A stretch of 64,000 nt of DNA from Pseudomonas sp. CC120222-01a (GTDB lineage Bacteria > Pseudomonadota > Gammaproteobacteria > Pseudomonadales > Pseudomonadaceae): positions 1-64,000 of the forward strand of contig NZ_QEQQ01000026.1 of assembly GCF_003097235.1 (NCBI RefSeq), read 5' to 3'. Position 1 is the first letter of the stretch; the number at the start of each line of letters is the position of its first letter. Shown piece by piece: positions 40,359 through 48,997 of the stretch. The notes beneath the pieces are model-generated. The model ran no database searches. It had not been told where the DNA came from and saw nothing but the letters and a program-made list of their open reading frames with translations. The translations under genes were made by a program, and so were the position numbers.

Positions 40359-41483
40359 ATGCCTTTGTTGACCACCCCTTACGCCGAACTCGACCTGATC
40401 CGCCAGCCGGACCAGGCCAACGACCCGCTGCAGGCCTTCGATGCCGCCGACGAATACCTGCTCGAGCAGCTGCATGCCCAGGGCCTGGACGCTGGCAGCC
40501 GCGTGCTGGTGCTCAACGACAGCTTCGGCGCCCTGGCGGCCAGCCTGGTCGATCATCTGCAGGTAACCAGCAGCGGTGACTCGCACCTGGCGCACATTGC
40601 GCTGGAAAAAAACCTGGCGCGCAATGGCAAGGCGTTCGACAGCGTGCCCTTCGTACCGGCCAGCGAGCACTGGCAAGGCCCGTTCGACCGCGTGCTGCTG
40701 CGCGTGCCGAAGACCCTGGCGCTGCTCGAAGAACAACTGATCCGCCTGCAAGGCCAGCTGGCACCCGGCGCCCAGGTAATTGCCGGTGCCATGATCAAGC
40801 ACCTGCCGCGCGCGGCCGGCGACCTGATGGAAAAGTACATCGGCCCGGTGCAGGCCTCGCTGGCACAGAAGAAGGCCCGCCTGCTGACCGCTACGGTCGC
40901 CGAGCGCCCTGCCGCCAGGTCGCCCTACCCGACCCGCTACCAGCTCGACACACCGCCACTGGAACTGCTCAACCATGCCAATGTGTTCTGCCGCGAGGGC
41001 CTGGATATCGGCACCCGCGCCTTCCTGCCCCACCTGCCCCGCGACCTGGGCAACGCCCGTGTTGCCGACCTGGGCTGCGGCAATGGCGTGCTGGCCATAG
41101 CCAGCGCGCTGGGCAACCCGGACGCACAGTTCACCCTGGTCGATGAGTCGTACATGGCAGTGCAGTCGGCGCGGGAGAACTGGCAGGCAGCGCTGGGTGA
41201 GCGGCCGGTCACGGTCATGCCGGGTGATGGCCTGGCCGGGGTGGAAAAACAGTCGCTGGATGTAGTGCTGTGCAACCCACCCTTCCACCAGCAGCAGGTG
41301 GTGGGTGACTTTCTCGCCTGGCGCATGTTCCAGCAGGCGCGCGAAGCGCTGGTAGTGGGCGGCGCGCTGTATATCGTCGGCAACCGTCACCTGGGCTATC
41401 ACAGCAAGCTGGCGAGGCTGTTCCGCGGGGTGGAGCAGGTAGCCGCAACGCCGAAATTCGTGATCCTCAAGGCCCGCAAGTAA
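40359..41483 (+). CDS. rlmG: 23S rRNA guanine-N2 methyltransferase RlmG
   Basis: A 374-residue class I methyltransferase: N-terminal catalytically inert domain and C-terminal SAM domain with VADLGCGNGVLAI (motif I) and the N2-guanine methyltransferase motif CNPPFHQQQ. It methylates G1835 of 23S rRNA. ATG 40359 (MPLLTTPYAELDLI) is used; in-frame upstream extension to 40329 not supported. Ends in a bidirectional terminator shared with the small gene at 41515. Confidence 0.95.
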   Translation: MPLLTTPYAELDLIRQPDQANDPLQAFDAADEYLLEQLHAQGLDAGSRVLVLNDSFGALAASLVDHLQVTSSGDSHLAHIALEKNLARNGKAFDSVPFVPASEHWQGPFDRVLLRVPKTLALLEEQLIRLQGQLAPGAQVIAGAMIKHLPRAAGDLMEKYIGPVQASLAQKKARLLTATVAERPAARSPYPTRYQLDTPPLELLNHANVFCREGLDIGTRAFLPHLPRDLGNARVADLGCGNGVLAIASALGNPDAQFTLVDESYMAVQSARENWQAALGERPVTVMPGDGLAGVEKQSLDVVLCNPPFHQQQVVGDFLAWRMFQQAREALVVGGALYIVGNRHLGYHSKLARLFRGVEQVAATPKFVILKARK

Positions 41484-41486
41484 TGA

Positions 41487-41511
41487 AAAGGGGGCGCCAG
41501 GCGCCCCCTTT
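41487..41511. terminator. Bidirectional terminator
   Basis: AAAGGGGGCGC-CAG-GCGCCCCCTTT, symmetrical with A/T ends on both sides, between convergent rlmG and the small cio accessory gene. Confidence 0.92.
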
Positions 41512-41514
41512 CAC

Positions 41515-41670
41515 TCAATGGGTGGTCAGGCCAGCGGCCCCCATGAACAGCCGCATCACCCAGGCCGCCACACCCAGGGCCGCCACGCTCATCGCCCAGA
41601 TCAGCACCAGCCAACCCAGCCGCTGCCACAGCGGTTTCTTGTCTTCCAGGCCATGTTTACCGGTCATCAT
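41515..41670 (-). CDS. DUF2474 small membrane protein, cytochrome bd accessory
   Basis: A 51-residue protein encoded on the minus strand (begins MMTGKHGLEDKKPLWQRL, single membrane helix VLIWAMSVAALGVAAWVMRL, ends GLTTH). It matches the DUF2474 pattern of tiny proteins found directly after cydB/cioB; analogous E. coli CydX stabilises the bd oxidase. Two candidate ATGs (41670, 41667). Its start lies 10 nt past the cioB stop, so it is the last gene of cioA-cioB. It is short enough to be missed by gene callers. Confidence 0.85.
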   Translation of the reverse strand: MMTGKHGLEDKKPLWQRLGWLVLIWAMSVAALGVAAWVMRLFMGAAGLTTH

Positions 41671-41679
41671 GCAGCGCTC

Positions 41680-42687
41680 CTAGTGATAGCCATCTTCATG
41701 GGTCACCTTGCCGCGGAACACGTAGTAGCTCCAGAAGGTGTACATGAGGATGAACGGCAGGATGAACAGCGTGCCCACCAGCATGAAGCCCTGGCTCTGC
41801 GGCGGCGCAGCGGCATCCCAGATCGAGATCGACGGCGGGATGATGTTCGGCCACAAGCTGATGCCCAGCCCGCTGTAACCCAGGAAGATCAGCACCAGGG
41901 TGAGCAGGAACGGTGTGTAGTGGGCATTGCGCGCCACCGCCTTGAGCAGGCCGTAGAAGGTCACCAGCACCAGCAGCGGCACCGGCATGAACCAGAACAG
42001 GTTGGGCATGCTGAACCAGCGGTCGGCAATCTGTGGATAAGCAATCGGGGTCCACAGGCTGACGATGCCGATCACCGCCAGTAGCACCAGCGCCAGCGGC
42101 CGGGCGAGGTCGTGCATCTTCAACTGCAGGTCGCCCTCGGTCTTCATGATCAGCCAGGTACAGCCCAGCAGGGTGTAGGCGACGATCAGGCCAAGGCCAC
42201 AGAACAGGCTAAACGGTGTCAGCCAGTCGAGGGTGCCACCGGCGAAGTGCCGGTCGACCACCTTGAAGCCTTCGAGGAAGGCGCCCAGCGCCACGCCCTG
42301 GAAGAAGGTGGCGACCAGCGAGCCGCCGATGAACGCCTTGTCCCACACATGACGCTTGTCGGCCTTGGCCTTGAAGCGGAACTCGAAGGCCACGCCACGG
42401 AAGATCAGGCCGATCAGCATCAGTATCAGCGGCAGGTACAGCGCTTCGAGTACCACGGCATAGGCCATCGGGAACGCCCCGAACAGCCCGGCACCGCCCA
42501 GCACCAGCCAGGTTTCGTTGCCGTCCCAGACAGGGGCAACGGTATTCATCATCACATCGCGGTCACGCTCGCCCTTGACGAAGGGGAAGAGCATGCCGAT
42601 CCCCAGGTCGAAACCATCCATCACCACGTACATCATGACGCCGAAGATGATGATCACGGCCCAGATCAGCGGAAGGTCGATACCCAT
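41680..42687 (-). CDS. cioB: Cyanide-insensitive quinol oxidase subunit II
   Basis: A 335-residue CydB-family subunit with about eight to nine helices; recognisable elements are FGVMMYVVMDGFDLGIGMLF, NTVAPVWDGNETWLVLGGAG and LPLILMLIGLIFRGVAFEFR. Partner of CioA in the cytochrome bd-type oxidase that reduces oxygen with ubiquinol and resists cyanide. ATG 42687 is 3 nt after cioA. Followed by the DUF2474 gene. Confidence 0.96.
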   Translation of the reverse strand: MGIDLPLIWAVIIIFGVMMYVVMDGFDLGIGMLFPFVKGERDRDVMMNTVAPVWDGNETWLVLGGAGLFGAFPMAYAVVLEALYLPLILMLIGLIFRGVAFEFRFKAKADKRHVWDKAFIGGSLVATFFQGVALGAFLEGFKVVDRHFAGGTLDWLTPFSLFCGLGLIVAYTLLGCTWLIMKTEGDLQLKMHDLARPLALVLLAVIGIVSLWTPIAYPQIADRWFSMPNLFWFMPVPLLVLVTFYGLLKAVARNAHYTPFLLTLVLIFLGYSGLGISLWPNIIPPSISIWDAAAPPQSQGFMLVGTLFILPFILMYTFWSYYVFRGKVTHEDGYH

Positions 42688-42690
42688 GGC

Positions 42691-44127
42691 TCAGTTCCCC
42701 TTGCTCAGGCTGACGGACTCGGCCTCGTGGCCATCATCGGCGGCGGACAGCGGCCGCGCCGGCGTGCGTGTGGTGCCGGGGCCACCGGGGTTGTGCTCGT
42801 CACCCTCACCGGTCTGCGGGCCTTTGCGCACCAGGCGCATCATGTAGCCAAGGCCGGTGCCGAACAGGGCGAAGTACACCACCACGAACGCCACCAGGGT
42901 GAAGCCAAGCTGTGCATAACTGTGGTTGGACACGCCATCGGCGGTGCGCATCAGGCCATACACCACCCACGGCTGGCGGCCGATTTCGGTGGTGAACCAG
43001 CCGGCGAGCAGCGCGATCAGGCCGGACGGGCCCATCCACAGCGCAACAAGCAGGAACGGCCGCGAGGTGTAGAGGGTGCCGCGCTTGCGCAGCCACAGGC
43101 TCCACAGGCCGACGAAGATCATCAGGAAGCCGAGACCGACCATGACCCGGAACGACCAGAACACAATGGTCGAATTAGGCCGGTCTTCAGGCGGGAATTC
43201 CTTCATCGCCGGCACCTGCTTGTCCAGGCTGTGGGTCAGGATCAGGCTGCCGAGCGCCGGGATCTCGACCTTGAAGCGAGTGGTTTCGGCCTTCATGTCG
43301 GGGATGCCGAACAGGATCAGCGGAGTCGGCTCACCGGGCACGTTCTCCCAGTGGCCTTCGATCGCAGCGATCTTCACCGGCTGGTGCTTGAGCGTGTTGA
43401 GCCCATGGAAGTCACCAATCACCGCCTGGATCGGGGCCACGATCAGGGCCATCCACATGGCCATCGACAACATCTTGCGCACGGCCGGGTTGTCACGCCC
43501 GCGCAGCAGGTGCCAGGCCGCCGAAGCGCCGACGAAGAATGCCGTGGACACGAACGCAGCGGTGGCCATGTGCATCAGGCGATAGGGGAATGACGGGTTG
43601 AATACCACCGCCAGCCAGTCCACCGGCACCACCCGGCCATCGATGATCTCGTGGCCCTGCGGGGTTTGCATCCAGCTGTTGGAAGCAAGAATCCAGAAGG
43701 TTGAGACCAGGGTGCCGAGCGCGACCATCACCGTGGAGAAGAAGTGCAGGCCACGGCCAACGCGGTTCCAGCCGAACAGCATGACGCCGAGGAAACCGGC
43801 CTCGAGGAAGAAGGCGGTGAGCACTTCATAAGTGAGCAACGGGCCGGTGACGGCGCCGGCGAAGTCGGAGAATCGGCTCCAGTTGGTGCCGAACTGGTAG
43901 GCCATGACCAGGCCAGAGACCACGCCCATGCCGAAGTTGACGGCGAAGATCTTCGACCAGAAGTGGTAGAGGTCACGGTAGACCTGGTTGTGGGTCCGTA
44001 GCCAGAGGCCTTCGAGGACTGCCAGGTAGCTCGCAAGGCCAATGGTGATGGCCGGGAACAGGATGTGGAACGACACGGTAAAGGCAAACTGCATTCGGGC
44101 GAGCTCTAAGGCCTCTATTCCGAACAT
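42691..44127 (-). CDS. cioA: Cyanide-insensitive quinol oxidase subunit I
   Basis: A 478-residue CydA-family haem subunit. N-terminal LELARMQFAFTVSFHILFPA contains the haem b595 ligand region and GRQPWVVYGLMRTADGVS is the quinol-oxidase signature. The Q loop is short, as in Cio-type rather than E. coli CydA. First gene of cioA-cioB-DUF2474. An Anr box lies at 44274-44287, about 150 bp upstream, consistent with oxygen-responsive control. Confidence 0.96.
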   Translation of the reverse strand: MFGIEALELARMQFAFTVSFHILFPAITIGLASYLAVLEGLWLRTHNQVYRDLYHFWSKIFAVNFGMGVVSGLVMAYQFGTNWSRFSDFAGAVTGPLLTYEVLTAFFLEAGFLGVMLFGWNRVGRGLHFFSTVMVALGTLVSTFWILASNSWMQTPQGHEIIDGRVVPVDWLAVVFNPSFPYRLMHMATAAFVSTAFFVGASAAWHLLRGRDNPAVRKMLSMAMWMALIVAPIQAVIGDFHGLNTLKHQPVKIAAIEGHWENVPGEPTPLILFGIPDMKAETTRFKVEIPALGSLILTHSLDKQVPAMKEFPPEDRPNSTIVFWSFRVMVGLGFLMIFVGLWSLWLRKRGTLYTSRPFLLVALWMGPSGLIALLAGWFTTEIGRQPWVVYGLMRTADGVSNHSYAQLGFTLVAFVVVYFALFGTGLGYMMRLVRKGPQTGEGDEHNPGGPGTTRTPARPLSAADDGHEAESVSLSKGN

Positions 44128-44472
44128 GGTGCTTCCTCTTCAGATAATCCGGCGTCCGGGCTTGTGGCCCCGTCGCCCACTGCCCCCACGGTAGTCGAGT
44201 GCGGCACATTGGAATTGTTCTGTTCGATCGCAGGGATTCCGGCCCAAGGGCCAATTCGTTAGATCTGGAACGATTGATCCAGATCAACGATTGCTAGGAA
44301 GCATAGTCCCGAATGGCCCGCTGGGCCGTGTGGTTGATTGCCGCGTGACCCGTTGCCCCACCCTCTTTCACGCCACGTGAAAAAGTGCCGATCACGGCAA
44401 ACAGTAACCGTTTGTTACAAACAGATGATACGCTGCGGGCCCCTCTACTGCGCCGAGGCCAACAGGTTTCCG
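44128..44472. other. Divergent promoter region cioA / MFS exporter
   Basis: A 345-bp non-coding stretch holding the Anr box (44274-44287), a GGCCCAAGGGCC palindrome at 44241-44252, and TTTCACGCCACGTGAAAAAG at 44369-44387, a near-palindrome (TTTCACG / CGTGAAA) that would suit the MFS promoter. No further gene seen. Confidence 0.5.
44274..44287. promoter_or_regulatory. Anr/FNR box
   Basis: TTGATCCAGATCAA matches TTGAT-N4-ATCAA exactly. Located upstream of cioAB, an operon known in Pseudomonas to be controlled by Anr. Confidence 0.92.
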
Positions 44473-45693
44473 ATGTCCGATTCCGCACCGCAGTTGTTGC
44501 GTCATCACCGCCCTTTCATCGCCTTCTGGCTGGCCCGGGTGTTCACCGCCAGCGGCTTCCAGATGCTCACCGTGGCCATTGGCTGGCACCTCTACCAGCT
44601 GACCGGCAACGTGCTCGACCTGGGCCTGGTCGGCCTGGTCGAGTTCGCCCCGCGGGTGCTGTTCATGCTGCACACCGGGCACGTTGCCGACCGCTATGAC
44701 CGGCGCAAGGTCGCGGCGCTGTGCCAGAGCCTGCAGGGGCTGATCGCCCTGGCGCTGGCGGTGGGCAGTGCCACCGACAACGTCAGCCGCGAGCTGATCT
44801 TCGCCCTGGCCTTCCTGCTCGGTGCCACCCGCTCGTTCGAGATGCCGGCGACCCAGGCGTTGCTGCCCAACGTGGTGCCGCCGGGGCTGTTCCCGCGGGC
44901 GGTGGCGGCCTCGGCCTCGGCGACCCAGGCGGCCACCATCGTCGCCCCGGCCGTGGGCGGCTTCCTGTACGCCTTTGGCAGCATCTGGGTGTACGGCCCG
45001 ACCGTCGCCCTGTACGCCATCGCCTGCCTGTTGATGCTCAGCCTCGACTCGCGCCAGCAGGTGCCGCAGAAAGGCCGCGCCAGCATCGAGTCGCTGATGG
45101 CCGGGATCCGCTTCATCCGCAGCCGGCCGGACATCCTCGGGGCAATCTCGCTGGACCTGTTCGCCGTGTTGCTCGGTGGCGCCACCGCCCTGCTGCCGGT
45201 GTTCGCCAAGGACATCCTGCTCACCGGCCCGTGGGGCCTGGGCCTGCTGCGTTCGGCGCCGGCGGTCGGGGCACTGCTGATGTCGCTGTGGCTGGCGCGC
45301 TTCCCGGTCGAGCGCAAGGTCGGCCGCACCATGTTCACCGCCGTTGGCCTGTTTGGCGTGGCCACTATCGCCTTCGGCCTTTCGACCTCGTTCTGGTTTT
45401 CGCTGGCAGTGCTGGTGGTGCTGGGCGCGGCGGACATGATCAGCATGGTGATCCGCGGTGCCTTCGTGCAGTTGGAGACGCCGGATGAGATGCGCGGGCG
45501 GGTGAGCGCAGTGAACGGGTTGTTCATCGGTGCCTCGAACCAGTTGGGTGAGTTCGAGTCCGGGGTGACGGCGCACTGGTTTGGCACGGTGCCGGCAGTG
45601 GTGCTGGGCGGCGTGGGCACGCTGGTGGTGACCGGGGTGTGGATAAAACTGTTCCCCACCTTGGCCAAGCGGGACCGTTTGCACGACGCTTGA
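44473..45693 (+). CDS. MFS exporter (EntS-like)
   Basis: A 406-residue major facilitator with 12 predicted helices. GHVADRYDRRKVAALCQS is the loop 2-3 signature (G-x-x-x-D-R-x-x-R-R), and the second half carries ETPDEMRGRVSAVNGLFIGA, typical of EntS/DUF894-type exporters. Substrate unknown: siderophore or drug export are both possible. ATG 44473 (MSDSAPQLLRHHRP); an open extension reaches 44338 across the promoter. Divergent from cioA. Confidence 0.85.
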   Translation: MSDSAPQLLRHHRPFIAFWLARVFTASGFQMLTVAIGWHLYQLTGNVLDLGLVGLVEFAPRVLFMLHTGHVADRYDRRKVAALCQSLQGLIALALAVGSATDNVSRELIFALAFLLGATRSFEMPATQALLPNVVPPGLFPRAVAASASATQAATIVAPAVGGFLYAFGSIWVYGPTVALYAIACLLMLSLDSRQQVPQKGRASIESLMAGIRFIRSRPDILGAISLDLFAVLLGGATALLPVFAKDILLTGPWGLGLLRSAPAVGALLMSLWLARFPVERKVGRTMFTAVGLFGVATIAFGLSTSFWFSLAVLVVLGAADMISMVIRGAFVQLETPDEMRGRVSAVNGLFIGASNQLGEFESGVTAHWFGTVPAVVLGGVGTLVVTGVWIKLFPTLAKRDRLHDA

Positions 45694-45700
45694 TCGTTCG

Positions 45701-45799
45701 CCTGTGCCGGCCTCTTCGCGGGCACGCCCGCTCCCACAGGTTCACAGATTTGCGCTGTACCTGTGGGAGCGGGCTTGCCCGCGAAGAGGCCGGTACAGG
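45701..45799. repeat. BIME: inverted REP pair
   Basis: CCTGTGCCGGCCTCTTCGCG GGCACGCCCGCTCCCACAG and the inverted GGGAGCGGGCTTGCCCGCGA AGAGGCCGGTACAGG, separated by about 24 bp, after the MFS gene. One internal base differs (GGCACGCCC for GGCAAGCCC). Confidence 0.95.
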
Positions 45800-45962
45800 C
45801 TATAGAGCCCCCATTCCCCAACGGCGATAGGCCCCCGCCGAGCATGCTGGTATGATGCGCGGCTTTTTTCCGCCCCACACAAAACCACGGCATCCGCTAC
45901 GGTCTGTGCTTTGCTGATGGGGTCGATACATTCACGGCGCGAGAGCGCCCTGGGGAGCGGGC

Positions 45963-47258
45963 ATGCTGGAAAGGCTGTTTCAACTAAAAGCACACAACAC
46001 CAATGTGCGTACCGAGATTCTTGCGGGCGTCACCACCTTCCTGGCCATGGCCTACATCCTGTTCGTCAACCCGAGCATCCTCGGCGAGACCGGCATGGAC
46101 AAAGGCGCGATCTTCGTCGCCACCTGCCTGGCCGCTGCCATCGGCTCGACCACCATGGGCCTGATCGCCAACTACCCGATCGCCCTGGCGCCGGGCATGG
46201 GCCTGAACGCGTTCTTCACCTACACGGTGGTCCTGCACATGGGCCACACCTGGCAGGTGGCACTGGGCGCGGTGTTCCTCTCGGCGGTGATGTTCTTCCT
46301 GTTGTCGATCTTCCGCATCCGCGAATGGATCGTGAACAGCATCCCACTGCCACTGCGCTCGGCGATTGCTGCGGGTATCGGCCTGTTCCTGGCGTTCATC
46401 GCCCTGCATAACGCCGGCATCGTCGTCGATAACCCGGCAACCCTGGTGGGTCTTGGCGACCTCAAGCAGCCGGCGCCGATCCTGGCCACCCTGGGCTTCT
46501 TCCTGATCGTCGGCCTCGAGTCGCTGAAGGTCCGTGGTGCGGTGCTGATCGGCATTCTGGCCGTGACCATCGCCTCGATCCTGATGGGCGTGACGCCGTT
46601 CGGCGGCGTGGTCTCGATGCCGCCATCGCTGGCGCCGACCTTCCTCCAGCTGGACATCAAGGGCGCCCTCGACGTGGGCCTGGTCAGCGTGATCTTCGCC
46701 TTCCTGTTCGTCGACCTGTTCGACAACTCCGGCACCCTGATCGGCGTGGCCAAGCGCGCCGGCCTGATGGGCAAGGACGGCCACATGCCGAAGATGGGCC
46801 GTGCCCTGATCGCCGACAGCACCGCCGCCATGGCCGGTTCCCTGCTGGGCACCTCGACCACCACCAGCTACATCGAATCCGCTGCTGGCGTGAGCGCCGG
46901 GGGCCGCACCGGCCTGACCGCCATCGTGGTCGCCATCCTGTTCCTGCTGGCGCTGTTCTTCGCCCCGCTGGCCGGTAGCGTGCCGGCCTTCGCCACCGCC
47001 CCGGCGCTGCTGTTCGTCGCCGTGCTGATGGCCTCGGGCCTGGCGGAAATCAACTGGGACGACGTCACCGAGGCCGCACCGGTGGTGGTGACCGCCCTGG
47101 CGATGCCGCTGACCTACTCGATCGCCAACGGCATCGCCTTCGGCTTCATCTCCTGGACCGCCGTCAAGCTGATCTCTGGCCGCCACCGCGACCTGAACCC
47201 GGCCCTGGTGATCCTTTCCATCCTGTTCGTCATCAAGCTGGGCTGGTTCAACGCATGA
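45963..47258 (+). CDS. NCS2 AzgA-like adenine/guanine/hypoxanthine permease
   Basis: A 431-residue AzgA-family transporter: AGVTTFLAMAYILFVNPSIL, ALAPGMGLNAFFTYTVV, LFDNSGTLIGVAKRAGLM and STTTSYIESAAGVSAGGRTG are the subfamily signatures (PurP/GhxP group). Imports adenine or guanine/hypoxanthine. ATG 45963 follows TGGGGAGCGGGC. The stop overlaps the trmA start by 4 nt (ATGA), so purine uptake and tRNA modification genes are translationally coupled. A -10-like TATGAT sits at 45852-45857. Confidence 0.92.
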   Translation: MLERLFQLKAHNTNVRTEILAGVTTFLAMAYILFVNPSILGETGMDKGAIFVATCLAAAIGSTTMGLIANYPIALAPGMGLNAFFTYTVVLHMGHTWQVALGAVFLSAVMFFLLSIFRIREWIVNSIPLPLRSAIAAGIGLFLAFIALHNAGIVVDNPATLVGLGDLKQPAPILATLGFFLIVGLESLKVRGAVLIGILAVTIASILMGVTPFGGVVSMPPSLAPTFLQLDIKGALDVGLVSVIFAFLFVDLFDNSGTLIGVAKRAGLMGKDGHMPKMGRALIADSTAAMAGSLLGTSTTTSYIESAAGVSAGGRTGLTAIVVAILFLLALFFAPLAGSVPAFATAPALLFVAVLMASGLAEINWDDVTEAAPVVVTALAMPLTYSIANGIAFGFISWTAVKLISGRHRDLNPALVILSILFVIKLGWFNA

Positions 47259-48340
47259 GTGCTGTCTTCGATCCCTCCGCCTACGACACCCAGCTGGAGG
47301 ACAAAGTCGCCCGCCTGCGCGAGCTGCTGGCGCCCTTCGGCGCACCGGAACCGGCCGTCTTCGACTCACCGCGCGAGCATTACCGCCTGCGCGCCGAGTT
47401 CCGCCTGTGGCGCGAGGATGGCCAGCGCCACTACGCGATGTTCGCCCCGGGCGACAAGCACAAGGCGATCCTGATCGACGACTTCCCCATCGCCAGCCAG
47501 CGCATCAATGAGCTGATGCCGCGCCTGAAGGCCGCCTGGCAGAACAGCGAGGAACTGGGCAATCGCCTGTTCCAGGTGGAGTTCCTCACCACCCTCGCCG
47601 GCGATGCCATGGTCACCCTGTGCTACCACCGCCCGCTGGACGAGGCCTGGGAAGTGGCTGCACGCCAGCTCGCCGCCGACCTGGGCGTGAGCGTCATCGG
47701 CCGTTCGAAGGGCAAGCGCCTGGTGATTGGCCGCGACTATGCGGTGGAAAAGCTCGATGTCGCCGGTCGTGTCTTCAGCTACCGCCAGCCAGAAGGCGCG
47801 TTCACCCAGCCCAACGGCGCAGTGAACCAGAAGATGCTGAGCTGGGCGTTCGAGGCCATCGGCGAGCGTGAGGACGACTTGCTGGAGCTGTATTGCGGCA
47901 ACGGCAACTTCACCCTGCCGCTGGCCACCCGCGTGCGCCAGGTGCTGGCCACCGAAATCAGCAAGACTTCGGTCAATGCCGCACTGAGCAACCTCGACGA
48001 GAACGCTGTGGATAACGTGCGGCTGGTGCGCCTGTCGGCGGAAGAGCTGACCCAGGCGCTGAACGACGTGCGGCCGTTTCGCCGGCTGGAAGGGATCGAC
48101 CTGAAGAGCTATGAGTTCGGTACCGTGTTCGTCGACCCACCGCGTGCGGGGATGGACCCGGATACCTGCGAGCTGACCCGGCGCTTCGAGCGGATCCTGT
48201 ACATCTCGTGCAACCCGGAGACGCTGGCGGCGAACATTGCCCAGTTGCAGGACACGCACCGCATCGAGCGTTGTGCGTTGTTCGACCAGTTCCCCTATAC
48301 CCACCACATGGAAAGCGGCGTCCTGCTGGTTCGGCGCTGA
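47255..48340 (+). CDS. trmA: tRNA (uracil-5-)-methyltransferase
   Basis: A 361-residue SAM-dependent enzyme making T54 in the T-loop of tRNA. SAM motif LLELYCGNGNFTLPLA, DPPRAGMD and the nucleophilic cysteine in YISCNPETLAANI are present. It lacks the TRAM domain of RlmC/RlmD, as expected for TrmA. Coupled to the upstream permease by a 4-nt overlap. Ends near a GGGGCCT hairpin shared with pcaG. Confidence 0.97.
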   Translation: MSAVFDPSAYDTQLEDKVARLRELLAPFGAPEPAVFDSPREHYRLRAEFRLWREDGQRHYAMFAPGDKHKAILIDDFPIASQRINELMPRLKAAWQNSEELGNRLFQVEFLTTLAGDAMVTLCYHRPLDEAWEVAARQLAADLGVSVIGRSKGKRLVIGRDYAVEKLDVAGRVFSYRQPEGAFTQPNGAVNQKMLSWAFEAIGEREDDLLELYCGNGNFTLPLATRVRQVLATEISKTSVNAALSNLDENAVDNVRLVRLSAEELTQALNDVRPFRRLEGIDLKSYEFGTVFVDPPRAGMDPDTCELTRRFERILYISCNPETLAANIAQLQDTHRIERCALFDQFPYTHHMESGVLLVRR

Positions 48341-48353
48341 CTGTCAGATCGCC

Positions 48354-48372
48354 GGGGCCTCTTTGAGGCCCC
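48354..48372. terminator. Hairpin between trmA and pcaG
   Basis: GGGGCCT-CTTTG-AGGCCCC; no strong T run on either strand, so a weak or shared terminator. Confidence 0.6.
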
Positions 48373-48381
48373 AGCATTCAC

Positions 48382-48987
48382 TCAGAAGTCGAAGAAGACC
48401 GTCTCCCCTTCCCCCTGAATACGGATATCGAAACGATACGCCGTCTTCCCATCTACCTCGCAACGCTTGGCAATCAAGGTCTCGCGGCGCTGCGGCTGCT
48501 CGATCAGGTTGAGCACCGGGCACTTGGCATTGGCCTCGGCCTCATCATCGAAATACAGACGGGTATGCAGGTGGATGTTGATCCCCCGGGCAAACAGGCT
48601 GATGTTGATGTGCGGCGCCATTGGCACACCCGCAGCATTGTTCACCACACCCGGCTTGACCGTGTGCACGGTCCACTCACCGGCATCGAAGGTGGTGGCG
48701 GTGCGGCCGAAGCTGTTGAAGGCGTTTTCCAGGTTGTAGGCATCCTGGTAATCGCCGTTAGCGTCGGCCTGCCACAGTTCCAGGAACGAATCACGCACCA
48801 GGTGGCCGTTGCCGTCATACACCTGGCCGATCAGCAGGATGTGCTCGCCCGCAGCGTCGGGCTTGGCCAGGCGGTTCCAGATTTCCTGGTCGCGGGTCGG
48901 GTTGCCGGCCGCTTCCAGGGCCAGGCCGATGTGCACGTAGGGGCCGGCGGTCTGCGAGGGGGTTTCCGGCAGCAGTTCGATTGGCAT
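48382..48987 (-). CDS. pcaG: Protocatechuate 3,4-dioxygenase alpha subunit
   Basis: A 201-residue intradiol dioxygenase alpha chain with PSQTAGPYVHIGLALEAAGN at the N terminus and HINISLFARGINIHLHTRLY in place of the iron ligands of the beta chain. Alpha and beta form the (alpha-beta-Fe)12 enzyme that opens protocatechuate to beta-carboxymuconate. ATG 48987 is 10 nt after pcaH, preceded by GAGGACCCCGCC. Second gene of pcaHG. Confidence 0.97.
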   Translation of the reverse strand: MPIELLPETPSQTAGPYVHIGLALEAAGNPTRDQEIWNRLAKPDAAGEHILLIGQVYDGNGHLVRDSFLELWQADANGDYQDAYNLENAFNSFGRTATTFDAGEWTVHTVKPGVVNNAAGVPMAPHINISLFARGINIHLHTRLYFDDEAEANAKCPVLNLIEQPQRRETLIAKRCEVDGKTAYRFDIRIQGEGETVFFDF

Positions 48988-48997
48988 GGCGGGGTCC

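Noticed and set aside
42112..43593. 493-codon open frame antisense to cioB/cioA
   Set aside because: cioA and cioB are fully supported; the antisense translation is low-complexity H/Q/E-rich and crosses both genes.
45801..45962. Purine riboswitch upstream of the AzgA-like permease
   Set aside because: No purine-aptamer core (conserved P1-P3 loop sequences) could be found in the leader.
45984..47369. 461-codon frame antisense to the AzgA-like permease
   Set aside because: Low-complexity Q/R/D/H-rich shadow of a well-supported permease.
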